Below the pieces are notes generated by a model. It was given only the letters and a program-made list of their open reading frames with translations, made no database searches and was not told where the DNA came from. 64,000 nucleotides of DNA. Origin: JAXGQE01 sp040766585. Lineage in GTDB: Bacteria; Bacillota; SLNR01. Shown here one piece after another: positions 26,332-34,453 of the stretch (positions within the stretch are counted from its first letter, which is position 1; each line of letters starts with the position of its first letter). The position numbers and the translations under genes were made by a program. Where the stretch lies: positions 162,896 through 226,895 of the forward strand of contig JAXGQE010000005.1 in assembly GCA_040766585.1 (NCBI GenBank), read 5' to 3'.

Positions 26332-26340
26332 TGCTATAAT
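26332..26340 (+). promoter_or_regulatory. Extended -10 promoter of rsmD
   Basis: TGCTATAAT is a perfect extended -10 with no clear -35. It lies downstream of the insertion sequence, so rsmD and coaD have their own start despite the interruption. Confidence 0.6.
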
Positions 26341-26387
26341 GTTGGCATCAGCGATGGGTGGACTAGAACAACGCTGGGGAGGCATAT

Positions 26388-26948
26388 GTGAGGATTATTG
26401 CTGGTGAAGCCAAAGGGAGACGACTGAAATCGGTTTCCGGGAAGAACACCCGGCCAACGGCAGATCGAGTCAAGGAAGCACTTTTTTCCATTATTGCCGC
26501 GCTGGTTCCGGATGCAAAATTTCTTGATCTTTTTGCAGGGACAGGCAGTGTTGGCATGGAAGCAATTAGCCGTGGAGCAAAAAGCGCGGTTTTTGTCGAT
26601 GCTAGTGAATCCTCCGTGCGTGTGATCCAAGAGAATCTGGGTCTCTGCGGATTTGATGATCGCGGATTGGTGGTTCGGATGGATGGGCTTGAGTTCTTGA
26701 AAAAGAAGGCTGCGCAGTTGGCTCCGTTTGATTTGGTTTTCCTGGACCCGCCATACGATATTGGGTTGGTCCCTAAAGCACTTCATGCTCTATCTGAGCA
26801 CAAGGGTATCCTGACTGACTGTGGCTGGGTTATTGTGGAAGCTAGAAAGGGTTCTGTGGAATCTGAGGCAGAGGTTGTTGGTTTAGAGCGGTTCAGGCAG
26901 GCATACTACGGAGATACTGTACTGGTGTTTTATCGGAGAGACCAGTAA
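26388..26948 (+). CDS. rsmD: 16S rRNA m2G966 methyltransferase
   Basis: Methylates G966 of 16S rRNA. The 186-residue protein has the SAM-binding LDLFAGTGSVGMEA and the N6/N2-methyltransferase motif LDPPYD. It starts with GTG at 26388 behind GGGGAGG, reading MRIIAGEAKGRRL. The gene usually follows recG directly and precedes coaD; here the insertion sequence separates it from recG. Confidence 0.95.
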   Translation: MRIIAGEAKGRRLKSVSGKNTRPTADRVKEALFSIIAALVPDAKFLDLFAGTGSVGMEAISRGAKSAVFVDASESSVRVIQENLGLCGFDDRGLVVRMDGLEFLKKKAAQLAPFDLVFLDPPYDIGLVPKALHALSEHKGILTDCGWVIVEARKGSVESEAEVVGLERFRQAYYGDTVLVFYRRDQ

Positions 26949-26963
26949 AAAGGGGGATTTGTA

Positions 26964-27461
26964 TTGAAAACTGCTGTATATCCCGGAAGCTTCGATCCCA
27001 TCACCAATGGGCATTTGGACATTGTTGAGCGATCAGCGGAAATATTTGATAACCTGATCATTGCAGTTTTTATAAATCCCAACAAAAAGCCTTTGTTTAC
27101 CGTTGAGGAGAGAGTGGAAATGATTCGGGAGGTGACCCGTCATTTGCCCAATGTCCAGGTTGATTCCTTTGAAGGCCTGCTTGGCGATTATGCCCGCCAG
27201 CGCAGCGCCAAGGTGATTATCCGCGGACTTCGGGCTGTATCCGATTTTGAGTACGAGTTTCAGATGGCGTTAATGAACAGAAAGCTGAATCCCAATGTGG
27301 AGACCATATTTATGTCCTCCAGCAGCAAAAATATTTACATCAGTTCAACCATTATTAAAGAAGTCAGTAGTCTTGGTGGTTCCATCAGCGGATTGGTTCC
27401 GCGGGTTGTAGAAAACAGACTGATGGAAAAGTTTTACCAGGGACATACGGCGGCGAAGTAA
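26964..27461 (+). CDS. coaD: Phosphopantetheine adenylyltransferase
   Basis: Adenylates 4'-phosphopantetheine in coenzyme A synthesis. The 165-residue nucleotidyltransferase begins KTAVYPGSFDPITNGHLDI, with the T/HxGH-type motif GHLD, and ends with the conserved ISSTIIKEV. It starts with TTG at 26964 following AAAAGGGGGATTTGTA. It sits just after rsmD, the usual order, and 20 bp before the coiled-coil gene. Confidence 0.96.
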   Translation: MKTAVYPGSFDPITNGHLDIVERSAEIFDNLIIAVFINPNKKPLFTVEERVEMIREVTRHLPNVQVDSFEGLLGDYARQRSAKVIIRGLRAVSDFEYEFQMALMNRKLNPNVETIFMSSSSKNIYISSTIIKEVSSLGGSISGLVPRVVENRLMEKFYQGHTAAK

Positions 27462-27481
27462 AAATGACGGGGGGTAACAAG

Positions 27482-27928
27482 ATGGATGTGCTGGCTATTT
27501 TGGAGCAAATTGAAGGATTAATTTCCAACAGTGCGAGGGTACCGCTCACCGACAAAGTGATTATCAGTGAGAATGAAATCTTGCGAATGATCGATGAACT
27601 GCACGCTGCACTGCCGGATGAACTGGAGCAGGCTAACTGGATTGTCCGAGAACGGGATCGGGTTATTAAGGAAGCCCAGCAGGAAGCAGAACGTATGAAA
27701 GAGGATACAAAACAGCATGTATCCAAAATGGCGGATGAGCATGAAATCACCCGGATGGCCAACGATCAGGCCAATGACATCATCAATCAGGCTAAACGAG
27801 TGGCCAAAGAGATCCGGACAGGAGCCAACGAATATGCCGATGGCCTGCTGCTGAAATCCCAGGAACAGATGGAAGCAGTAACCGCAGCAATTCGCAATGC
27901 TCGAAAGGAAATCGAATCCAATCAATAA
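27482..27928 (+). CDS. Coiled-coil protein (ATP synthase subunit-like)
   Basis: A 148-residue soluble protein of unknown function, mostly long charged helices with heptad-like patterns (residues about 40-145). It resembles the V-type ATPase subunit H/stalk-like proteins that are often annotated downstream of coaD in Clostridia. There is no membrane segment. The start is ATG 27482 after GGGGGGTAACAAG; an upstream ATG (27464) has no good ribosome site. Its last 9 codons and the hairpin that follows are part of a repeat copied again at 28804. A scaffold role is a guess. Confidence 0.65.
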   Translation: MDVLAILEQIEGLISNSARVPLTDKVIISENEILRMIDELHAALPDELEQANWIVRERDRVIKEAQQEAERMKEDTKQHVSKMADEHEITRMANDQANDIINQAKRVAKEIRTGANEYADGLLLKSQEQMEAVTAAIRNARKEIESNQ

Positions 27929-28041
27929 GAAAGAGTGCAGCCGTGACGAACATAGAGCCGGGATATAAGATAGATCCGGGCTCTTTTTGTTGTCGCAATC
28001 CTCTTGAGGCAAGTGCGGTTGAACCGTTGGGCCATGATGCA
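27901..28041. repeat. Duplicated junction, copy A
   Basis: A 141-bp sequence about four-fifths identical to 28804-28946. It holds the 3' end of the coiled-coil gene and its terminator. It also holds, on the minus strand, a 23-codon remnant of a crtO-like C-terminus (CIMAQRFNRTCLKRIA). The second copy sits beside the intact crtO-like gene. Confidence 0.75.
27954..27989 (+). terminator. Terminator after the coiled-coil gene
   Basis: AGAGCCGGGA (27954-27963) pairs with TCCGGGCTCT (27975-27984), one mismatch, then a T tract. It is part of the duplicated junction. Confidence 0.75.
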
Positions 28042-28161
28042 TGAGCGGTCATTTGCTCTTCATCAAACTAGAATCAAATAATTCCCTATTTTCGGTCAGC
28101 ATTGTCTATTCACGACCATTGGTTATGCTTATCACAACGCAGTTTGCATTTGAATCTGAAA

Positions 28162-28527
28162 TCATTTTTTGGCCAAGGAATTTCCAATCAGCTCTCCGAC
28201 GCATGCAGACAGCACCCAGATTATTTGTGGAGGAATCAATACACCTAGAGGGCCGAGAAACCCGCCACCGATCATTAGAAACGACGCAATCGGTGAGGCC
28301 AGAATAAAGGCCAGCAAAGTTGCAGACCGTGCTGTTTTCGAATTTTGCCGATTCAGAAAAAAGATCAAAATCAATCCGCCCAAAGAGCCTGCTGCAAAAA
28401 ACAGGATGTAATCCATTATCGTGGCATCAGTGTTCAATCTGCCAAAGCGAAGATAAAACATAGCAATTTGTGCAACAACAGACAGTAAACCGACCAAAAG
28501 CGCTCCAGAGATTCGAATTTTTCTCAT
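28162..28527 (-). CDS. Small four-helix membrane protein, unknown
   Basis: A 121-residue protein not recognised. Four hydrophobic segments lie near residues 5-24, 38-60, 69-90 and 93-112, so it is an integral membrane protein with short loops. It has a basic N-terminus (MRKIRI). The start at 28527 has GAGGTG 13 bp upstream. It is AT-richer than its surroundings and sits between the two copies of the duplicated junction, so it may have entered this locus by recombination. The function is unknown. Confidence 0.55.
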   Translation of the reverse strand: MRKIRISGALLVGLLSVVAQIAMFYLRFGRLNTDATIMDYILFFAAGSLGGLILIFFLNRQNSKTARSATLLAFILASPIASFLMIGGGFLGPLGVLIPPQIIWVLSACVGELIGNSLAKK

Positions 28528-28803
28528 AGCTTGTATTCCACACCTCACGTGTAAATAATACATTTTCTCTTACTATTTAAAAACCGGCTACATTTAAATT
28601 GGCGGTTATGCTTTGTTTTCGACATATCTTAAAATCCAGAAGATATGATTCCGTTTCTGCCAGAATGTTTTTTAGTTTCAATTGAATTCTTTTGACTCCT
28701 GCAAATTGAATCCATGAATAATATGTGTTCTTACCTTTCTTAGGAAAATCTTTCTCAAGCTCCATTTTATTTTTGAAGCTATGACCGCTGTCATTGTCTA
28801 TGT
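28528..28803. other. AT-rich stretch without a convincing gene
   Basis: This AT-rich stretch lies between the small membrane protein and copy B of the repeat. A 93-residue minus-strand frame (28577-28858) overlaps the repeat and antisense-reads the coiled-coil tail, so I do not count it as a gene. Confidence 0.5.
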
Positions 28804-28946
28804 TCGAAAGGAATTTGAATCCAATCAACAAGAAAATGAGGGCGGTCTTGACAGACAAAGAGCCGGGATATGAGTCAGGTCCGGGCTCTTTTTGCTGCCG
28901 CTATCTTCATGAGGCGAGGGCGGTTGAATCGCTGGGCCATGATGCA
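28804..28946. repeat. Duplicated junction, copy B
   Basis: Resembles 27901-28041 across the whole 143 bp, including the hairpin and the end of the crtO-like gene. On the plus strand it carries a degenerate coiled-coil C-terminus (R-K-E-F-E-S-N-Q). The two copies bracket about 760 bp of unrelated DNA. Confidence 0.75.
28859..28894. terminator. Terminator hairpin in copy B
   Basis: AGAGCCGGGA (28859-28868) pairs with TCCGGGCTCT (28880-28889), then TTTTT. Its minus-strand form overlaps the crtO-like stop at 28875. Confidence 0.6.
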
Positions 28947-29366
28947 GGGCAGGTTGGCAGCGACAGCGTAGATCAGCATGACGCATCCCACCGGCCATGT
29001 GTTGAAAAAGAAGAAGATGGGAGAGATCCCGATCTGGATCCAATGTGTCCATTCGGCCCGGCGAGTTTCCATGATGAAAGATTCCAGATACGAAATGCTT
29101 TTGGATTGAATGGCCTTTTTGGATGCATGCTGCCCGAATGCTTCTCCACAGTCGGGTAGATATCGTTTCCATCGTTTGATCCGGAAGACCTGCTGATAGA
29201 ACTGACCATTTTTTTCCCAACTGCGGGTACGGTAGATTCCTGCGTCGTTCACAAAGCAATAACGAGGCATCCTGGCTCCGGCATACCCGGCGACCATGTG
29301 GATCAAAAACCAGGCGAGCACATTCAAACCGATGGCCATCATGGGCGGCAGGGATTCGAAGGGCAT
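28875..29366 (-). CDS. CrtO-like acyltransferase (carotenoid tail family)
   Basis: A 163-residue membrane protein resembling glycosyl-4,4'-diaponeurosporenoate acyltransferase (CrtO), the enzyme that adds the fatty acyl chain in staphyloxanthin synthesis. Hydrophobic segments are near residues 8-28 and 105-135, with a polar middle containing W-E-K-N-G-Q-F-Y-Q and RIKRWKRYLPDCG. It starts at 29366, nearly touching the end of the CrtQ-like gene. The family call rests on pattern and on the neighbour gene. No crtM or crtN is in this window, so a different glycolipid is possible. Confidence 0.65.
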   Translation of the reverse strand: MPFESLPPMMAIGLNVLAWFLIHMVAGYAGARMPRYCFVNDAGIYRTRSWEKNGQFYQQVFRIKRWKRYLPDCGEAFGQHASKKAIQSKSISYLESFIMETRRAEWTHWIQIGISPIFFFFNTWPVGCVMLIYAVAANLPCIMAQRFNRPRLMKIAAAKRART

Positions 29367-29367
29367 T

Positions 29368-30480
29368 CTAACCATCCTTTCGAGTGGACAGGGTTCGGCC
29401 TTTCCATGTGACTTCGCGGACCAAAAATGAAAGAATAGAAGCCCGCAGAAATACCATTAAAAAAAATATCAGTGGAATGGGATAGAATACAGAAGTCAGC
29501 ACCGAAAAATTTCCGATCTTTTTCAGCATCCACCATAGCTGCAGTACAAACAGTCCGTAGAAGGGTAAAAACAGGGTGGATACGGACAGACTGGGCTGCA
29601 TAATCCACAGGGTAGTACCGATAAAAGTACTGAGGGATGCGTATACCCATCCTGCGATCCCCAACATGGGATACAAGCCAATGGATTGAGATCCCAGGGC
29701 AAAGTTTTTGCTCCATCCCTGAATGACATCGTTGATTCCATGGGGATACATGCGGAAACGGATGCAGTCTCTGCCCGCTCGATTGCGAATTGACTGCCCG
29801 GCATCGGTCAGCAGATGGCCCAGGGCGACATCATCCAAAACAGAACTCTTGGCTTTGCTGTGACCGCCAATATCCAGATAGTCGGCTCGCATCATCATTT
29901 GGCAGGGTCCGAAAAAAGCTTTCGCTCGGATCTCATCGCCCCGGGGTGTAAAACTGCAGGTTCCCATCATGACGATCAGATTGAAGTAGGCGGAGAGATT
30001 CTCATACAGTTTTTCAATTGCATGATAGGGCTGGATGGAAAGGGGAGTCATATCTTTGGAAAACTCCTGATAGATGCGCACTAAACCGTCTTCCTCCAAA
30101 ACAGTATCCGCATCCAGAAAACACAGGATGGGATGTTGGGCGATTTGAGCTCCCTGCCAACAGGCCCATGATTTTCCCTGCCAGCCTTCCGGCAGCGGTT
30201 CGGAACGGAGAACCTGAAAACCGGCTTTGGCTGCCATTTCTGCAGTCCGGTCTTCCGATTGGTCATCGATGACAAGGATCTCTCCGGGCTGTATTCTCTG
30301 CTTTCGGAGAGAATGAAGCAGTGGTCCAATACGCTGTTCTTCATTTCGCGCAGGAATAATGACGCAGATCTGGGTCAGCATCTGCCCTTGCGGTGAGTGA
30401 GCACGGGGGAGCCTGGGAACCCTGTAGAGCAGTCCGGTGCCAATCAGAAAGAAAATCAGAAGAAGAACCTTATGAATCAT
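29368..30480 (-). CDS. CrtQ-like family 2 glycosyltransferase
   Basis: A 371-residue membrane glycosyltransferase of the CrtQ type, which glycosylates diaponeurosporenoate in staphyloxanthin synthesis. It has an N-terminal membrane segment (residues 1-20), the GT2 start VIIPARNEEQRIGPLLHSLR, a nucleotide-sugar D-x-D as FLDADT, and three C-terminal membrane segments. ATG 30480 follows GGGAGGTTCTCTC. Its start overlaps the end of tmcAL by 11 bp, and CrtO follows, so the three form an operon. The true acceptor may be another lipid. Confidence 0.7.
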   Translation of the reverse strand: MIHKVLLLIFFLIGTGLLYRVPRLPRAHSPQGQMLTQICVIIPARNEEQRIGPLLHSLRKQRIQPGEILVIDDQSEDRTAEMAAKAGFQVLRSEPLPEGWQGKSWACWQGAQIAQHPILCFLDADTVLEEDGLVRIYQEFSKDMTPLSIQPYHAIEKLYENLSAYFNLIVMMGTCSFTPRGDEIRAKAFFGPCQMMMRADYLDIGGHSKAKSSVLDDVALGHLLTDAGQSIRNRAGRDCIRFRMYPHGINDVIQGWSKNFALGSQSIGLYPMLGIAGWVYASLSTFIGTTLWIMQPSLSVSTLFLPFYGLFVLQLWWMLKKIGNFSVLTSVFYPIPLIFFLMVFLRASILSFLVREVTWKGRTLSTRKDG

Positions 30481-31801
30481 GAGAGAACCTCCCGGCGGTG
30501 TATGGAGATAGAATTGCTGTCGTGTAATCCTGCTCAGAGTTCCGGTGAAGCGGATTTGAAAAACCCAAAACATAAAGATCGGTAGTTAAGCGGTCCAGCT
30601 GCATCATGCGGTGTGCTGCCGCTAGATGGGGTATACCCGTTACCTGATGCAGTTCCCTTTCATACGGTGCTAATCGATCCACAACAGGGATGGATGCTTC
30701 TTTCCGGATGAGTTTCAGTAGTTTTTGTCCTGCCTGTGAGAATCCGAGAAGGCGCAGATATTGGGGACCAGAATCAGAAACCAATCGGGCGTCTTCCTTC
30801 GTGTACTGGACGAGGATTTGAATCAGAATTCTCTGCAGAGTCGTTTGGGTGTAACGCTTGCTTTTTATGGATGCCAGTAGGTCTTCCCATGTGGTGGAGC
30901 ATGCGGCAGCGTCCATAATCCGATTCTCCAAACCTTCTCGAATATCAGCTATATCGGCCAATCTTCGGGCCGAATGCAAACGCAAAGCATAATTTAGCAT
31001 ATCCTCAAAATGGGACGGGAATATGGGCCCTCGCCCCTGATTGAATGAGGCATCCAATCGATCCAGGCTAGTATCCGGCATGTAATGTGCGATCATGCGA
31101 AGGGCAGTTTTTTTTCGCTGCGGCCAGTTTTCCTGGATGCGCTGCCGGATAGCAGTAGCGCTGGCAATTTTGGTTCCTTTTTGCAGTTGGGTGTCATGGT
31201 AGGCAGCGCCGGTGCGAGGAATAAGGACCGGTATCATCTTGCTGTTGGATTGGTATAAAGCTTTTAGGTATTCGATTCCCAGGATGCTGTTGGGTTTCGA
31301 TAGGATCTGCTTGATGGCATTGGAATCCGTGTGGCTGACAGTAAGATCCAGATATCTTTCCAGGGCCTGCTGCCGAGCAGCCGGGTAAGAAAGGCCCTGC
31401 GACAGAGACTCTTTCAGTTTGCGGCGATACGGGGCCGGCTCTTCCGCCAGAATGGGTATCAGAGGGTGGATTGCATCCAGATTCGGGCATTCGGAACCAA
31501 AGGCTATGTGAGTGACTACTCCGGTTGATTCAAGAAGTGCCACGGCTCCTGAGGCAAATGTTTCAGCAGTTTGGCAGCAGTAGACATAGGGGAGCTCAAA
31601 AACGATATCTGCACCGGAGGCCAGTGCCATGGCGGCACGTGCCCATTTGTCCACCAGGGCCGGTTCACCGCGCTGCAGAAAATGGCCGCTCATGATACAG
31701 ATAACATATTCTGCATCGGTTCTTCGAGTGGCTTCCTGAAGCTGGTATAAGTGGCCATTGTGAAACGGATTGTATTCCGCAACGATCCCGACAACGTTCA
31801 T
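30470..31801 (-). CDS. tmcAL: tRNA(Met) cytidine acetate ligase
   Basis: Forms N4-acetylcytidine at the wobble position of elongator tRNA-Met using acetate and ATP. The 443-residue protein begins MNVVGIVAEYNPFHNGHLYQL with the nucleotidyltransferase H-x-G-H motif and has SATAIRQRI further on. ATG 31801 follows AGGGGATTCAA; a longer frame to 31945 has no ribosome site. It heads a leftward operon with crtQ- and crtO-like genes. In many Bacillota the gene (ylbM) lies near coaD, as it does here, on the opposite strand. Confidence 0.9.
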   Translation of the reverse strand: MNVVGIVAEYNPFHNGHLYQLQEATRRTDAEYVICIMSGHFLQRGEPALVDKWARAAMALASGADIVFELPYVYCCQTAETFASGAVALLESTGVVTHIAFGSECPNLDAIHPLIPILAEEPAPYRRKLKESLSQGLSYPAARQQALERYLDLTVSHTDSNAIKQILSKPNSILGIEYLKALYQSNSKMIPVLIPRTGAAYHDTQLQKGTKIASATAIRQRIQENWPQRKKTALRMIAHYMPDTSLDRLDASFNQGRGPIFPSHFEDMLNYALRLHSARRLADIADIREGLENRIMDAAACSTTWEDLLASIKSKRYTQTTLQRILIQILVQYTKEDARLVSDSGPQYLRLLGFSQAGQKLLKLIRKEASIPVVDRLAPYERELHQVTGIPHLAAAHRMMQLDRLTTDLYVLGFSNPLHRNSEQDYTTAILSPYTAGRFSHDS

Positions 31802-32077
31802 TTGAATCCCCTGCTTTGATTGATTTGTATGGATATACTGACTATTCTCTTTTTTCCCTTGAATCCCTGCGATTCGGGCTGTGAATACAGGCCGGTGAAC
31901 TTCGGGATTTGGATTCGAAGGATTGGCAATGGATATGGCGGTCAAGATGAAAAGAGTGTATAATAATAGGTGAAATCAGTCTATCAATGGAACGATACCA
32001 CATATTTCAGCGTTCGGATTTCCTGATGAATCGGTACTCGCAGACGATTAAGATGAGTAATCAGAGGAGGGGTCGAT

Positions 32078-33424
32078 GTGCTTCTTTCTGTTGGATTGAG
32101 AAAAACCGGTTTCGCTGTTGTTGTTCTTGTGGTTGTCATGCTGTTTTCTTCAATGAGCGTGGCTGCACAAGATTTTGAACCAGGTCCCAAAATCAGTGTT
32201 TTGCAGATCGAAGGAACGATTACACGGGGGACCACAACCTACCTGCGTCAGGGATTGGAGCAGGCCCTTCAGAATGATGTGGCTATGGTGGTATTTGTGA
32301 TTAATACACCGGGTGGTTTGGTGGATGCGACACTGGATATTATGGAAGATGTTTTGAATTCACCTATACCGATCATTACTTATGTGGCTCCGCGGGGTGC
32401 AATTGCTGCTTCTGCCGGAGCTTTCATTTTGCTTTCCGGTCATGTCGCAGCCATGTCACCGGGGACCACTACAGGAGCAGCCATGCCCATCATTGTCAAT
32501 CCTTCCGATGGCTCATCGCAGCCGGCAGATCAAAAGACCATCAATTTCCTGGCAGGGCATATGCGCAGCATTGCTTCGACCCGCAACCGTCCTGCAGACA
32601 TCGCCGCGAGTTTTGTGACGGATAATGTGGCGATTAGCGATCAGGAAGCCTTAAGTGCCGGCGTGGTGGACGAGATTGCTGATTCCCTGGATAGTCTGCT
32701 GGCACAAATTGACGGGACGACTGTGGATGTTCTGGGAGTTCCTGTTGTGCTGAATACAACCAATGCCCAGTTAACTGATCTGTCTATGACCATGCAGCAA
32801 AAGCTGATCAATCTAATCAGCAATCCAGAAATTGCATTTATGCTCTTTTTGGTCGGATTTTACGGAATTATCTTTGGGATCAATGCCCCAGGAACATTCA
32901 TCCCTGAGATTGTAGGAGCCATATGTCTGGTACTGGCTCTGCTGGGTCTTGGAATGTTTGCCGTTAATACAACAGGAATCGTTCTCATGGTTTTGTCGGT
33001 TGCCTTCTTCATCGCTGAATTACTCACGCCGACATTTGGAGTGCTGACTCTGGCCGGGGTCATTTCCATGGTCCTGGGTGCACTTCTTTTGCCGTATGAA
33101 CCGTTGCTGCCTTTGGAATGGTTTCTGACCTTTCGCAGAACCGTGCTGGGGATGGCTGCCGTGACCGGTGGATTTTTGGTTCTTGTGGTCACAAAACTGA
33201 TTCCACTGCGCAAGATACCAGCCGTTCAAAGCCAAAAAGGAATGCTGGGGTATACTGGGACGACGATGGATAATCTGGATCCAAACGGATATGTAAAAAT
33301 TCGAGGAGAAATCTGGAAAGCAAGAGCATTGAATCTGGAAACCATCCCAGCCGGGGAGAAAGTGATTGTCCAGGATGTTGATGGAATGACCCTGCTGGTC
33401 ACCAGGGATGATTTGAGTCCATAA
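32078..33424 (+). CDS. NfeD family membrane serine protease (ClpP class)
   Basis: A 448-residue membrane protein with an N-terminal signal-like segment (about residues 8-30). A ClpP/SppA-like domain covers about 35-240: INTPGGLVDATLDIM, then AIAASAGAFILLSGH with the probable catalytic Ser, then MSPGTTTGAA. Four or five membrane helices (about 250-380) and a C-terminal NfeD OB-fold (GYVKIRGEIWKARAL) follow. It starts with GTG 32078 behind CAGAGGAGGGGTCGAT. The slipin gene follows 57 bp later; in archaeal relatives such a protease cleaves the partner stomatin. Expected at the inner membrane. Confidence 0.9.
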   Translation: MLLSVGLRKTGFAVVVLVVVMLFSSMSVAAQDFEPGPKISVLQIEGTITRGTTTYLRQGLEQALQNDVAMVVFVINTPGGLVDATLDIMEDVLNSPIPIITYVAPRGAIAASAGAFILLSGHVAAMSPGTTTGAAMPIIVNPSDGSSQPADQKTINFLAGHMRSIASTRNRPADIAASFVTDNVAISDQEALSAGVVDEIADSLDSLLAQIDGTTVDVLGVPVVLNTTNAQLTDLSMTMQQKLINLISNPEIAFMLFLVGFYGIIFGINAPGTFIPEIVGAICLVLALLGLGMFAVNTTGIVLMVLSVAFFIAELLTPTFGVLTLAGVISMVLGALLLPYEPLLPLEWFLTFRRTVLGMAAVTGGFLVLVVTKLIPLRKIPAVQSQKGMLGYTGTTMDNLDPNGYVKIRGEIWKARALNLETIPAGEKVIVQDVDGMTLLVTRDDLSP

Positions 33425-33481
33425 TCTGAGCTGAAAGCCGAAAGAAAGAGCTGCACAGCAGCAATGAGAGGAGCGATCAAC

Positions 33482-34297
33482 ATGATCGAATTGATTCTGG
33501 AGCAGTTTACCTGGCTAGGGGCTGTGATCATTCTAATCATTTTGTTCATGTCCGCAGTCAGGGTGGTGAAAGAATATGAACGACTGGTTGTATTTCGATT
33601 GGGGAGACTGATCGGGATCAAAGGACCGGGACTCATATTCATTATCCCGTTTGTGGATAAAGTAATGCGAATTTCTCTCCGTACTGTGGTGTATGATGTA
33701 GCAACCCAGGAAGTCATCACTCGCGACAATGTGACGACCAAAGTCAATGCCGTTCTCTACTATCGGGTGGTGGATCCATCCAAGGCAGTCATCAATGTCC
33801 AGGATTACAGTCAGGCCACCATTCAGCTAGCCCAGACAACACTCAGAGGGGTTGTCGGACAGGCTGAATTGGATGAGTTGCTGTCTGAAAGGGATAAGCT
33901 GAACAAAAGTCTGCAGGAAATCATTGACGAAGCGTCCGATCCGTGGGGAATCAAAGTGACGACAGTCGAGATCAAAGATGTGGTGATTCCTGCGGACATG
34001 CAGCGAGTGATTTCCAGACAGGCAGAAGCAGAAAGAAATCGGCGGTCCATCATCATCCAGTCGGAAGGCGAAAAGGAAGCAGCCGTCAAACTGGCTGAAG
34101 CATCTGCCATACTGGCCAAAAGCCCTGGGGCGATGGCTCTCCGGGCCATGAGGACAGCGGCTGAGGTGGCAGCAGAAAACAGCAATACGCTGATCTTTCC
34201 TCTCCCCATGGAATTTGCCCGCATACTAACGGAAATGTCTTACCCGACGCGGGAGCAGTGGAGGGCGGAAAGAGAAGAACAGAAGGGTGATGGGTAG
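33482..34297 (+). CDS. Slipin/stomatin family membrane protein (SPFH)
   Basis: A 271-residue membrane-anchored SPFH protein with one N-terminal hydrophobic segment (residues 3-26). The SPFH domain has EYERLVVFRLGRL, GPGLIFIIPFVD and VNAVLYYRVVDPSKAVINV, and is followed by a coiled-coil region (RQAEAERNRRSIIIQSEGEKEA). These proteins form oligomers in membrane microdomains and are the partner of NfeD proteases. ATG 33482 follows GAGAGGAGCGATCAAC; the ATG at 33464 lies upstream of that site. Confidence 0.92.
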   Translation: MIELILEQFTWLGAVIILIILFMSAVRVVKEYERLVVFRLGRLIGIKGPGLIFIIPFVDKVMRISLRTVVYDVATQEVITRDNVTTKVNAVLYYRVVDPSKAVINVQDYSQATIQLAQTTLRGVVGQAELDELLSERDKLNKSLQEIIDEASDPWGIKVTTVEIKDVVIPADMQRVISRQAEAERNRRSIIIQSEGEKEAAVKLAEASAILAKSPGAMALRAMRTAAEVAAENSNTLIFPLPMEFARILTEMSYPTREQWRAEREEQKGDG

Positions 34298-34358
34298 CTG
34301 CAGATAGGTCCTTTGTCGAAATTCCGGGGATGTTCGTCACCACACCAACCCCGTTCTA

Positions 34359-34387
34359 TTGACAATGACAGAGGGTTGTGATAGTAT
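34359..34387 (+). promoter_or_regulatory. Promoter of ackA
   Basis: A perfect -35 TTGACA (34359-34364), 17-bp spacer and -10 TAGTAT (34382-34387), ending 66 bp before the ackA start. Confidence 0.75.
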
Positions 34388-34453
34388 TACAGCGGTATTT
34401 TGTCAGATTTAGGGATTGGACTATGGATACATCGAGAAATGGGGGCTCAGTTA

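Noticed and set aside
28577..28858. 93-residue minus-strand frame between the duplicated junctions
   Set aside because: It starts inside repeat copy B as antisense of the coiled-coil tail and has no convincing ribosome site.
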